A stretch of 64,000 bases of DNA, taken from NCBI GenBank assembly GCA_000720375.1, contig JOAA01000003.1:496001-560000 (forward strand), in the 5' to 3' direction. Origin of the DNA: Rhodococcus rhodnii (lineage in GTDB: Bacteria > Actinomycetota > Actinomycetes > Mycobacteriales > Pseudonocardiaceae). The translations under genes and the position numbers were made by a program. Positions 7,796 to 15,455 of this stretch are shown piece by piece (positions within the stretch are counted from its first letter, which is position 1; each line of letters opens with the position of its first letter). The notes under the pieces were generated by a model. That model was not told the DNA's origin, searched no databases, and was given only the letters and a program-made list of their open reading frames with translations.

Positions 7796-9295
7796 ATGGT
7801 GCTGTTGACCCGTATCGGGCTGGTTCTCTGCGCGGCGGTCTGTGTCCTGGCATCCGCGCCTGCGCCCTTCACAGGGCCAGTAGCGCGAGCGACCTGCCGG
7901 GCGAGCGATCGTGTCGAGACGGGTGTTCAAGGCCAGGTGCCGCTGCCCGACCGGCTCAACGGCCGGGCGGCCGACGGCTACAACTGCAACCTCGACCTCA
8001 TCGCGAGCGTCGGAGACACGACCGGAACGCCTACGCCGAAGGTGTACGGCGGAGTGAGCCTTGACTCCTATGAGGACTGTCTTTACCAGAGCATCGCTTC
8101 GGCAGACGGCGTCCTCGGCCGAGGTGGCACCGAGGTACTCGACATGTCCGACACCAGGAGTCCCGTTCGGACAGCGCTGCTGCCCCTCAACCCCACCGAG
8201 TCACTCCGCGTCCACGCCGCGCGAGGGCTTCTTGCCGGCGTCCACGAGGACTTGAGCTTCAAGATCTACGACGTGCGAGACGACTGTCGGCACCCGCGGC
8301 TGGTTTTCAGCGGCATGGTGCCAGGGATCGGAGATTCGCACGAAGGGTGGTTCTCGCCGGACGGGACGGTGTACTTCGCGAGCTGGGGTACCGACTCCGA
8401 GCTGCCGTCGCTGGCCATCGACGTCAGCGACACCGCCCGGCCTCGCCCCCTCGCGTCATTCTCCCGCTACGTCCACGGTGGAGCGACCAGCGCGGACGGC
8501 ACCAGGACGTACGCCGCCTACATCGGCCCGGAAGACAAGGACAACCAGGGCGGAGATACGAACCCATCCGAGCTTCTGATCTACGACAGCTCGCGAATCC
8601 GGGACGGCCACATGCGGCTGATCAGCCGGTTTCCCCTGCCGAACACCCAGTGGTCGCACGGTTTCTTCCCAGTCCGCTACGGCACCCGGAAGTATCTCCT
8701 GCAGTACGGGGAGCATGGCCTGAACTCCGTGGGATTCGGCGGACTGGGCTGCACGAGCCGGACCCTCTCGCCGTTCCAGTACCCGAACATCATCGACATC
8801 TCCGACGAACGCCGGCCGAGGATCGTCGCCACGCTGGTACAGGAGATCGGCGAGCCAGCGCGATGCGCATCGGCATTGAACTTCGACCGGCCCGCGTTCC
8901 CCCGCAACACGCCGTTCGTCCCCACGTTGGGGATCTACGCGGCGTTCAGCTACGGGACGCACATGTGCCGACCGGACCGACTCGACAATCCGACGATCCT
9001 CGCCTGCTCCGGCTTCGCGTCCGGACTGCGCGTCTACGACATCCGGGACCCGCACTCTCCCAGAGAGCTCGCGTACTTCAACCCGGGCACGCTCGGGCCG
9101 ACCGACCCAGCCCCGGACTTCACGGTGTCCCCGCCTGTCGTCAGAGCACGCGACGGCGAGATCTGGTTCAACTCGCTCTTCTCCGGTCTCCAGATCGTGA
9201 AGTTCGCCCCAGGCGTCCATCCCTTCGAGTCGGACTGCACGGACAAGCCAGACCACTTGTTCGCTCAGTACAACCCGGGAATCCGCTGCGGTTAA
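7796..9295 (+). CDS. Secreted LVIVD-repeat (beta-propeller-like) protein
   Basis: A 499-residue protein with a Sec signal peptide (hydrophobic segment about residues 5-22, Ala-rich cleavage region). The mature chain carries repeated units of the form yDIsDeRrPRiVATL or VYDIRDPHSPRELAYF, typical of LVIVD repeats that fold into a propeller. Several Cys residues (NCNL, EDCLY, DDCRH, GLGCTS, ESDCTD) suggest disulphides in an extracytoplasmic protein. No catalytic motif was recognised, so the function is unknown; family members are usually surface or secreted proteins of unassigned role. Its stop codon overlaps that of the convergent MarR gene by 4 bp. It separates the MarR gene from its likely target exporter. 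Confidence 0.8.
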   Translation: MVLLTRIGLVLCAAVCVLASAPAPFTGPVARATCRASDRVETGVQGQVPLPDRLNGRAADGYNCNLDLIASVGDTTGTPTPKVYGGVSLDSYEDCLYQSIASADGVLGRGGTEVLDMSDTRSPVRTALLPLNPTESLRVHAARGLLAGVHEDLSFKIYDVRDDCRHPRLVFSGMVPGIGDSHEGWFSPDGTVYFASWGTDSELPSLAIDVSDTARPRPLASFSRYVHGGATSADGTRTYAAYIGPEDKDNQGGDTNPSELLIYDSSRIRDGHMRLISRFPLPNTQWSHGFFPVRYGTRKYLLQYGEHGLNSVGFGGLGCTSRTLSPFQYPNIIDISDERRPRIVATLVQEIGEPARCASALNFDRPAFPRNTPFVPTLGIYAAFSYGTHMCRPDRLDNPTILACSGFASGLRVYDIRDPHSPRELAYFNPGTLGPTDPAPDFTVSPPVVRARDGEIWFNSLFSGLQIVKFAPGVHPFESDCTDKPDHLFAQYNPGIRCG

Positions 9296-9759
9296 ACCAG
9301 TTTGGGTACGCGCGGCCGACGGACCGGCCTGTCTACCGTGACCGGCTTGGCCAGACGGCCCTCGACCAAAGTCACCAAAGCGTCCACAAAAGACTTACGT
9401 TGTGCCGCGGGAAGTTCGGACAACACGTCGTCATACACCCGCGACACGACTTCCTGCCCCTTGGCGAGGATTTCCCTGCCCGCCTCAGTCACCGTGATCA
9501 CGCGGGCGCGACGGTCCGTCTCAGATGGACGGCGTTCGGCATAGCCCGCGCGTTCCAACTCGTCCACGGTTACCACCATGGTCGTCTTGTCGAGAGCCGC
9601 CAGCTCCGCAAGACGGTTCTGCGTCAGGTTTCCCGGCAGCGCCTTCTGCAGGACGCACTGATGCCGAGGCGTGATGCCTAGGTCGGCCAGGCCGGCCGTC
9701 AGCTCGAGGGTCAGGGCGTGACTCGCTTGACTGAGGTACAACACCAGGTCGAGCTGCAT
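9292..9759 (-). CDS. MarR-family transcriptional regulator 1
   Basis: 155 residues with the winged-helix MarR core: LTQNRLAELAALDKTTMVVTVDELERAGYAERR as recognition helix region and the wing SETDRRARVITVTEAGREI with the conserved DxR. The ATG at 9759 is preferred to the upstream in-frame start at 9810 because a TAGACT -10 box lies 7 nt before it (9767-9772), giving a leaderless mRNA, and because MarR proteins usually start shortly before the first dimerisation helix (LDLVLYLSQASHAL). It probably represses itself and the DHA2 exporter at 6256-7650, since both promoters share a 19-bp box. The inducing ligand is unknown. Confidence 0.88.
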   Translation of the reverse strand: MQLDLVLYLSQASHALTLELTAGLADLGITPRHQCVLQKALPGNLTQNRLAELAALDKTTMVVTVDELERAGYAERRPSETDRRARVITVTEAGREILAKGQEVVSRVYDDVLSELPAAQRKSFVDALVTLVEGRLAKPVTVDRPVRRPRVPKLV

Positions 9760-9766
9760 GACAACC

Positions 9767-9801
9767 AGTCTAGTACGGAACTGTTCGTCAGCGAACAATC
9801 T
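9767..9801 (-). promoter_or_regulatory. Promoter and operator of MarR 1
   Basis: On the minus strand, -10 TAGACT occupies 9767-9772. Upstream is the perfect inverted repeat GTTCG-TCAG-CGAAC (9783-9796), followed by AATCT. The 19-mer 9783-9801 is shared, with five differences, with the exporter promoter at 7671-7689. The operator also overlaps the last codons of MarR 2, which ends at 9788. Confidence 0.6.
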
Positions 9802-10186
9802 CGCTGGCACCCACGAAGTACTCCGCGAGAACCGCCCGGTGCGTGGTCACCGCCTCGGCGTGCAGCGCTCGGCCTGCTTCCGTTGGGATCACGAAGATGT
9901 TGCGGCGGTCTTCGTGACACATGCCACGCTCCACCAGCCCGTCTCGCTCCAGCCGGGCGATCAGGCGGGACAGGGCGCTCTGGCTGAGGTGGATTCCGGC
10001 CGACAGCTCCTGCACGCGACACTTCGGCTTCTCGGTCTCGATCAGCCGGTCCAGGACCTCGAACTCGCTCGCGCCCAGGCCATGTCGCTCGTTGAGCTCG
10101 CGCTCGAGTGCGCCCCACGTTCGGGCGTGCAGAGACAACATATCCCGCCACTCACAGACGAGCGGCCGGTCAGCGTCGGCGGCCAT
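9788..10186 (-). CDS. MarR-family transcriptional regulator 2
   Basis: 132 residues with a MarR winged helix (VQELSAGIHLSQSALSRLIARLERDGLVERG) and a wing containing HEDRRNIFVIPTEAGR, with the conserved DRR. The ATG at 10186 is preferred over GTG 10195 because TAAGGT (10194-10199) lies exactly 7 nt upstream with a TTGCAT -35 at 10218-10223 (18-bp spacer). It is divergent from the DHA2 transporter at 10275. Two identical-type palindromes in the shared promoter, one over its own -35, indicate that it represses both genes. Its sequence differs clearly from MarR 1 and so do the operators, so the two systems should not cross-talk strongly. Confidence 0.88.
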   Translation of the reverse strand: MAADADRPLVCEWRDMLSLHARTWGALERELNERHGLGASEFEVLDRLIETEKPKCRVQELSAGIHLSQSALSRLIARLERDGLVERGMCHEDRRNIFVIPTEAGRALHAEAVTTHRAVLAEYFVGASEIVR

Positions 10187-10193
10187 GCCGGGC

Positions 10194-10252
10194 ACCTTAC
10201 CACTGCAGCTGCATCTAATGCAAAGTCATTAAATGCGGTTGCATCGAATGCA
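10194..10252. promoter_or_regulatory. Divergent promoter with twin MarR operators
   Basis: Two palindromes, TGCAT-CTA-ATGCA (10210-10222) and TGCAT-CGA-ATGCA (10240-10252), are identical except for the 3-bp centre. They are spaced exactly 30 bp centre to centre, close to three helical turns, so two dimers would bind the same DNA face. The first overlaps the -35 (TTGCAT, 10218-10223) of MarR 2; the -10 is TAAGGT (10194-10199, minus strand). Confidence 0.75.
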
Positions 10253-10274
10253 CGTGCATGCAATAGTGACCGGC

Positions 10275-11744
10275 GTGATCGAGTCAACGACTACTTCCAC
10301 CTCTGATGTGCGCTGGGGACCCCGGCTGTGGGGCGCGCTGGTGGTGCTTTGCGGCGTCGTCTTCCTCGACGCTCTCGACGTCTCCATGGTCGGCGTCGCA
10401 CTGCCGGCCATCCGTGAGGACCTGAACATGTCCACCGCTGCGCTGCAGTGGGTGGTCAGCGGTTACATCCTGGGGTACGGCGGCCTTCTGCTGCTTGGTG
10501 GACGGGCCGCCGATCTGCTTGGCAGGCGGCGGGTTCTGCTCGTCGCACTCGCCGTGTTCTCCGTCGGTTCACTGGCCGCGGGTCTGGTGAGCAGCCCTGA
10601 GCTGCTGATCGCCGCACGATTCATCAAGGGTGTCGCCGCCGCGTTCACCGCGCCCGCCGCCCTGTCCATCATCACCACGACGTTCCACGAAGGTCCGGCT
10701 CGCAACCGGGCACTGAGCATCTTCGCGGTCTGCGCCGCGAGCGGTTTCTCCCTCGGTCTGGTCGCTTCCGGCCTGCTGACCGAGATCGGCTGGCGGTGGC
10801 CGCTGCTGCTGCCCGGCCCGATCGGCCTGGTGATCCTGATCGCCGCGTTCAAGTTCGTGCCGAACGACGGCCGTCCGGAGCGCGACGGCCAGGGTTACGA
10901 CGTGGGCGGTGCCATCACCTCGACCGCCGCGATGCTGCTGCTGGTCTACACGATCGTCCAGGCTCCCGAGATCGGCTGGGCCAACCCGTTCACCATCGTC
11001 TCGTTCGCCGTCGTTGTGGCTCTGCTCACGGCGTTCGTCGTGATCGAGCGGCGCAGCAGCCACCCGTTGGTCCGGCTGGGCATCCTGCGGTCGGGGTCGC
11101 TGGTGCGGGCCAACCTTGGCGCGATGATCTTCTTCGGGTCGTACGTCGGCTTCCAGTTCATCGTCATGCAGTACATGCAGCGCCTGCTGGGCTGGTCGGC
11201 GATCGAGACCGCGCTGGCGTTCCTGCCCGCCGCGGTGATCGTGGCCGCCAGCTCGACCAAGATGGACAAGGTCATCGACCGCTTCGGCACGCCAAGGCTG
11301 CTGATGGTCGGCATCTTGGCACTGGTCGGCAGCTACGCGTTCATGCTGGGCATGGACGTCTCGCCGAACATCATCGGCGTCGTGCTGCCGAGCATGCTGC
11401 TGCTCGGTATCGCGTGCGCCCTGTCCATCACGTCGTTCAACATCCAGGCCACGGCCGGGGTCAAGGACGAGGAGCAGGGTCTGGCCTCGGGCCTGGTCAA
11501 CACGTCACTGCAGGTCGGTGGCGCGGTCGGGCTGGCCATCGTGACCGCGGTGATCTCGGCCAACGAGACGCACACCGCGCAGGTCACCCCGGAGGAGCTG
11601 CTCGCCAGCTACTTCCCCGGCCTCGCCGTGGTCGCCGGGATCGCGGTGGTCGGCGTGATCGTGGCCCTCTCCGGGATCATCGCCAGCCGCAAGGAGAGCA
11701 AGGCCCGCGCGGTCGAGGCGGAGCTCGAACTCGCGAACGCGTAA
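10275..11744 (+). CDS. MFS drug:H+ antiporter, DHA2 family (divergent from MarR 2)
   Basis: A 489-residue, roughly 14-TM exporter. TM1 holds FLDALDVSMVGVALPAIRED and the following loop GGRAADLLGRRR; the TM5 antiporter motif is AASGFSLGLVASG. The start is uncertain. GTG 10275 gives a 16-residue cytoplasmic lead before TM1, normal for the family, and leaves the second operator upstream. In-frame ATGs at 10233 and 10248 would put both operators or part of them inside the gene. No good ribosome binding site was seen for any of them. It should be induced when MarR 2 binds its ligand. A strong hairpin terminator follows at 11759-11790. Confidence 0.88.
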   Translation: MIESTTTSTSDVRWGPRLWGALVVLCGVVFLDALDVSMVGVALPAIREDLNMSTAALQWVVSGYILGYGGLLLLGGRAADLLGRRRVLLVALAVFSVGSLAAGLVSSPELLIAARFIKGVAAAFTAPAALSIITTTFHEGPARNRALSIFAVCAASGFSLGLVASGLLTEIGWRWPLLLPGPIGLVILIAAFKFVPNDGRPERDGQGYDVGGAITSTAAMLLLVYTIVQAPEIGWANPFTIVSFAVVVALLTAFVVIERRSSHPLVRLGILRSGSLVRANLGAMIFFGSYVGFQFIVMQYMQRLLGWSAIETALAFLPAAVIVAASSTKMDKVIDRFGTPRLLMVGILALVGSYAFMLGMDVSPNIIGVVLPSMLLLGIACALSITSFNIQATAGVKDEEQGLASGLVNTSLQVGGAVGLAIVTAVISANETHTAQVTPEELLASYFPGLAVVAGIAVVGVIVALSGIIASRKESKARAVEAELELANA

Positions 11745-11758
11745 ACAACCGGGTGTAT

Positions 11759-11790
11759 GTCCCTCGTGAGTTGACGCACTCACGAGGGAC
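11759..11790 (+). terminator. Rho-independent-type terminator after the DHA2 exporter
   Basis: A perfect 13-bp stem (GTCCCTCGTGAGT with ACTCACGAGGGAC) and a 6-nt loop, 15 bp after the exporter stop codon. There is no U-tract, as usual in high-GC actinomycetes. It isolates the exporter from the ImmA gene starting at 11815. Confidence 0.75.
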
Positions 11791-11814
11791 TCCTCGGCGT
11801 GGTACAAGAAACCT

Positions 11815-12333
11815 ATGACGCGCGGGAACCTCCGGGAGATGCGTCGCCGCTGTGAGGCGACGGCCCGCGCTTTGCCATTGCCTCAACCGTTTGACGCCCG
11901 CGCTCTGTGTGAACGAGTAGCACAGCAACGCGGCAGGCCCATCACGTTGACGCCGATGAACTGCGGCGACAGCGGCGTGCTCGGGTTGTGGGTGGCCGCC
12001 AAGAACGCCGACATGATCTTCTACGAGGCGTCCACCACCCCGCCGCATCAGGAACACATCATCCTGCACGAGCTGAGCCACGTGCTCTGCGACCATTACC
12101 CGGCCCGGCTGTCGGACAACGAGATGCTGCGGCTGCTCATGCCGAACCTCAATCCGTCGATGGTCCGCCGGATCCTGGGCCGCACCTCGTACGACGCGGC
12201 CGAGGAGCAGGAGGCCGAGCTGCTGGCGTCGCTGATCAGGCAACGTGCCCAGCGGGAAGCCATGCCGGGCCACGGTACGGACGTCGCGGGCCGGATCAAC
12301 GCCGCGTTCGGCTGGCCGGAGTCCCATGAGTGA
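11815..12333 (+). CDS. ImmA/IrrE-family metallo-endopeptidase, copy 1
   Basis: 172 residues with a zinc-protease motif HELSH at 85-89 in the context HIILHELSHVLCDH, followed by a helical C-terminal region with AEEQEAELLASLI that supplies the downstream acidic ligand. In ImmA and IrrE such proteases cleave XRE-type repressors in response to a signal. Its stop overlaps the start of the membrane-protein gene by 8 bp (ATGAGTGA), so the two are translationally coupled. The same pair occurs at 20261-21937; the two proteases share PQPFD, EHIILHEL, HxLCDH, MVRRxLGR and EQEAExLASLI blocks. No XRE gene adjoins this copy. Substrate is unknown. Confidence 0.9.
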   Translation: MTRGNLREMRRRCEATARALPLPQPFDARALCERVAQQRGRPITLTPMNCGDSGVLGLWVAAKNADMIFYEASTTPPHQEHIILHELSHVLCDHYPARLSDNEMLRLLMPNLNPSMVRRILGRTSYDAAEEQEAELLASLIRQRAQREAMPGHGTDVAGRINAAFGWPESHE

Positions 12334-13510
12334 CTGGATCCGGCTCTACGGACCGGCGATCCTGGCCTGGGCGTTCGTCGCGGGCAAACTGATCGACCGT
12401 TGGCGCCGCAACACCACCGACGGGTTCGCCCTGTGGCTCATCCTGGTCGGCCTGGCCTGCTCGCTGACCGCCATGGCGCCCGCGCCGTACGGGCTGATCA
12501 GCGAGATCTCCGGGGTGCCGAACCTCGGCAGGCTGGTGTCCCACCTGTCCATGCTGGTGGTCGCGTGGGCAGCACAGGCGATGATGTTGCGGCTCAACGG
12601 ATCCAAGATCAAGCACCTGTGGTGGCCGGTGACCGTCGGCGTGGCGATCACCGTGTTGTTCGCGCTCGCCGACACTCCGGTCGACGATGTCCGGTTCGCC
12701 GGGCGGTACGCCGCCGAGCCATGGGTGCTGGAGTACTGGCTGGTCTTCATGACCGGCCTGCTGCCCGCGTTCGTCCGGACCGCCGTGTTGTGCTGGCAGT
12801 ACGCCGGTCTGTCGGGCACGTTCATCGGCAAACTAGGGCTGCGCATGGTGTCCGCGGGCATCATGAGCTCGCTGCTCTACCACGTGCACAAGGCGTTGTT
12901 CTTCGCCGCCGCACGCTTCGACATCGCGTATCCCAAGGCGTTCGGCGGTTTTCTCGATCGCATGCTGCCGTTGCTGGCCGCGATCTTCGTACTGGTCGGT
13001 GTGACGGTCCCGACATGGGCACCGAAACTCGGGCTCAACGCCCTGTTCGGCTGGCTCGGCAGAGTGCGGACATACCACCGGTTGCGGCCGCTGTGGCTCG
13101 CGCTTTACCAAGCCACGCCGCAGATCGCGTTGATCCCGCCGCGCTCGGCCGCGGCCGAATTGCTGCTGCCCACCGACGTGGCTCTCCGGCTGTACCGGCG
13201 CGTGATCGAGATCCGGGACGGACGACTGGCTTTGCAGCCGTACCTCGATCCCGAGATCGGGTCGGCCACCCGAGCCAAAGCGTCCGGGATGGACGGCCGA
13301 CGCCTCGACGCGCTGGTCGAGGCGAACATGCTGGCCGCCGCAGTTGCCGCGAAACGCGCGGGCGCGCCGACCCGCGACAGCGAGATGGTCGCCGTCGCGG
13401 GTGGACGTGATCTGGAGAGCGACACCGCGTTCCTGATGGACGTCGCCCGCGCGTTCCGGAAGGTCAGTCCTGCGATCGAATCGGTGCCAGGACAGGGCGT
13501 TTCGGCTTGA
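12326..13510 (+). CDS. MAB_1171c-like seven-TM membrane protein, copy 1
   Basis: 394 residues: about seven hydrophobic segments in the first 240 residues (for example FALWLILVGLACSLTAM, LVSHLSMLVVAWAAQAMML, MLPLLAAIFVLVGVTVP) and then a soluble cytoplasmic tail of about 150 residues containing LYRRVIEIRDGRLAL. The closest named family I know is the actinobacterial MAB_1171c-type 'putative transporter', whose function is unknown. The tail motif RxIEIRDGxL is shared with copy 2 at 20261-21451. ATG 12326 overlaps the ImmA stop by 8 bp. The architecture, TM sensor-like domain plus tail coupled to a protease, would suit a signal receiver. Its stop overlaps the convergent GDSL gene by 47 bp. Confidence 0.85.
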   Translation: MSDWIRLYGPAILAWAFVAGKLIDRWRRNTTDGFALWLILVGLACSLTAMAPAPYGLISEISGVPNLGRLVSHLSMLVVAWAAQAMMLRLNGSKIKHLWWPVTVGVAITVLFALADTPVDDVRFAGRYAAEPWVLEYWLVFMTGLLPAFVRTAVLCWQYAGLSGTFIGKLGLRMVSAGIMSSLLYHVHKALFFAAARFDIAYPKAFGGFLDRMLPLLAAIFVLVGVTVPTWAPKLGLNALFGWLGRVRTYHRLRPLWLALYQATPQIALIPPRSAAAELLLPTDVALRLYRRVIEIRDGRLALQPYLDPEIGSATRAKASGMDGRRLDALVEANMLAAAVAAKRAGAPTRDSEMVAVAGGRDLESDTAFLMDVARAFRKVSPAIESVPGQGVSA

Positions 13511-14225
13511 TGTGATCACCGGACGACTCGCCGCGCAGCCGCCGTTGCACCCAAGGCCACGCGTGTTCCCGGCTCCACTGCAGGTTCTGGGCACGACGTT
13601 CCCGAGGGCTCAACAGCGCCCGTGGCCCGAGTTCGGCCCCGGTCATCGTGTGTTCGACGCCCAGCACTGCCAGGACCTCGATCGCGACCGCGGTGTGGCC
13701 GAGGCTGTTGAGGTGCAACCGATCGGGCGCCCACATCCGCCTGTCCCGTAGCTGCCGCATCGCCCACATGTCCACGACCAGGGCGCCGCGTTGCTTGGCG
13801 ATGACCCTGGTGTGCTCGTTGTAGATCGCCACGCGGCCGCGCATCTTGCGGAACAACGCGTCCTCGACGCCGTCGACGCCGGTGAACACGACCACGGTCG
13901 CGCCGGACTCGACCAGCCTGCCGATCGCCTTGTCGTAGTCGTCCATCAGGGCGTCGATGTCCACCGACGGCCGCATCAGGTCGTTGCCACCCGCGTACAG
14001 CGTGACCAGGTCCGGCCGCATGTCCAGGCCCTGGTCCAGCTGTTCGGCCAGTACCTGGCCCATCAGCTTGCCGCGCACCGCGAGGTTGGCGTACAGCAGG
14101 TCCGGTTCGTGGACGGCCAGTTGCTCGGCCACCCGGTCGGCCCAGCCGCGGACCCCATTCGGGTAGGCGGGGTCGTCGTCACCTACCCCTTCGGTAAAGG
14201 AGTCGCCCATTGCGACAAGTGACAT
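13464..14225 (-). CDS. SGNH/GDSL hydrolase (putative lipase/esterase)
   Basis: 253 residues. The block I serine motif MGDSFTEG is at residues 6-13, block II Gly in NLAVRGK, the block III GGNDLMRP Asn, and the C-terminal DRLHLNSLGH supplies the Asp-His pair, so the catalytic set is complete. No signal peptide, so a cytoplasmic ester hydrolase is likely; the substrate cannot be told. ATG 14225 has AGGGGG about 8 nt upstream. An in-frame ATG at 14273 (MSKRPRWGW) would add 16 residues, but lacks a ribosome binding site. The ribosome binding site of the chosen start is inside a hairpin (14229-14246). Confidence 0.88.
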   Translation of the reverse strand: MSLVAMGDSFTEGVGDDDPAYPNGVRGWADRVAEQLAVHEPDLLYANLAVRGKLMGQVLAEQLDQGLDMRPDLVTLYAGGNDLMRPSVDIDALMDDYDKAIGRLVESGATVVVFTGVDGVEDALFRKMRGRVAIYNEHTRVIAKQRGALVVDMWAMRQLRDRRMWAPDRLHLNSLGHTAVAIEVLAVLGVEHTMTGAELGPRALLSPRERRAQNLQWSREHAWPWVQRRLRGESSGDHIKPKRPVLAPIRSQD

Positions 14226-14228
14226 TCC

Positions 14229-14246
14229 GACCCCCTGTCGGGGGTC
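14229..14246 (-). promoter_or_regulatory. Hairpin that can sequester the GDSL ribosome binding site
   Basis: GACCCCC (14229-14235) pairs perfectly with GGGGGTC (14240-14246) across a 4-nt loop. In the minus-strand mRNA the AGGGGG element that would serve ATG 14225 is in the stem. This could lower or gate translation. It may simply reflect high GC. Confidence 0.4.
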
Positions 14247-14306
14247 CCACCCCCACCGCGGGCGCTTGCTCATGTCAGCCAGGCTAATCGACGCTAGGTT
14301 GGGCCG

Positions 14307-15401
14307 ATGACCAAGGCACTGATCATTGGGGGCGGCATCGCCGGTGCGGTGACCGCGATGGCCTTGCAAAAAGCGGGGATCACGCCCGTCATCTGTGAGG
14401 CGTACGACACGGGCGCGGATGACATCGGGGCGTTCCTCACCATCATGCGCAACGGGACGAACGCCCTGCGCGCGGTCGAAGCCCACCAACCGGTCATCGA
14501 CGCCGGGTTCCCCGCGACAGACATCGAGGTCCTGGACGGTACGGGCACCCGGCTCGCGCTCAACCCCATGCGCAGCGACGCCCACACGCTCAGGCGATCA
14601 GTGCTGTACCGCGTGCTGCATGACGAGGCGGGTCGCCGCGGTATCCCACTGCACCACGGCAAACGCCTAGTCTCGGCGTCGACTGTGGACGGTGTCACCC
14701 TGGCGGAGTTCGCGGACGGCTCGGCAGCCGAGTGCGATCTGCTGATCGGCGCGGACGGCATCCATTCGGCTGTCCGCGGGCTGATCGACCCCGGTGCACC
14801 CGCGCCCCGGTTCACCGGCCTGACCATCGCGTACGGCTACACCAGGGCGACGTCGTTCCAGCCGTCCGCTTCGGCCTACCGGATGATCGCGGGACACAAG
14901 GCGTTCTTCGGCTACACGACGGCACCGGACGGGGAGACATGGTGGTTCTCCCGTGCGCCTGAGCTGGACAGCACCACAGCGACCAAGCAGCACTTCATCG
15001 ATCTGCTCGCCGAGGACGACACCCCGTCGGCCGAGATCGTCCGATCCACCGACGATCTGTTCATCACCAACGCTTTCGACGTCCCGGAGACCGCCCACTG
15101 GCACAACGACTCGATGGCCCTGGTCGGTGACGCCGCACACGCCGCGTCACCCGCTGCGGGCCAGGGTGCCTCGATGGCGTTGGAGGACAGCGTGATTCTC
15201 GCGATGTGCTTACGCGACATCGCCGACCGGCGCGCCGCTTTCGAGAAGTACACCGAGATTCGCAGACCACGGGTGGAGCGCCTGGTCGCGGAGAGCGCGG
15301 CGCTGGGCAACACCCAGAACCGCCGGACTGTCATGCCGGGCTCACCGGAACGGCATTGGCTGTACGACCACGAGATCGACTGGGCCGAACGTATCGCGTA
15401 A
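14307..15401 (+). CDS. FAD-dependent monooxygenase (PHBH/UbiH-like)
   Basis: 364 residues. An N-terminal dinucleotide-binding motif GGGIAGAVTAMAL (residues 8-20) with Glu after the second strand (VICEAYD), a central DLLIGADGIHSAVR motif that binds both FAD and NAD(P)H, and the late GDAAHAASPAAGQGASMALEDS FAD-ribityl motif are all present. It should hydroxylate or epoxidise an aromatic or polyketide-like substrate using NAD(P)H and O2. ATG 14307 lies 6 nt after TAGGTT (14295-14300), a leaderless arrangement. The downstream rph-like gene starts 54 bp later on the same strand. Some class A flavoprotein monooxygenases inactivate rifamycin, so joint action with the next gene is conceivable, but this is only an inference from position. 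Confidence 0.88.
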   Translation: MTKALIIGGGIAGAVTAMALQKAGITPVICEAYDTGADDIGAFLTIMRNGTNALRAVEAHQPVIDAGFPATDIEVLDGTGTRLALNPMRSDAHTLRRSVLYRVLHDEAGRRGIPLHHGKRLVSASTVDGVTLAEFADGSAAECDLLIGADGIHSAVRGLIDPGAPAPRFTGLTIAYGYTRATSFQPSASAYRMIAGHKAFFGYTTAPDGETWWFSRAPELDSTTATKQHFIDLLAEDDTPSAEIVRSTDDLFITNAFDVPETAHWHNDSMALVGDAAHAASPAAGQGASMALEDSVILAMCLRDIADRRAAFEKYTEIRRPRVERLVAESAALGNTQNRRTVMPGSPERHWLYDHEIDWAERIA

Positions 15402-15455
15402 GCCACACGTCCGAATTATTTCATCAAGCGTTGAGATTGTGTTAACCTCAGCGTC

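Noticed and set aside
15402..15455. Rifamycin-associated element upstream of the rph-like gene
   Set aside because: The short gap contains no GGGGCTTGCGGCAAGG-type palindrome.
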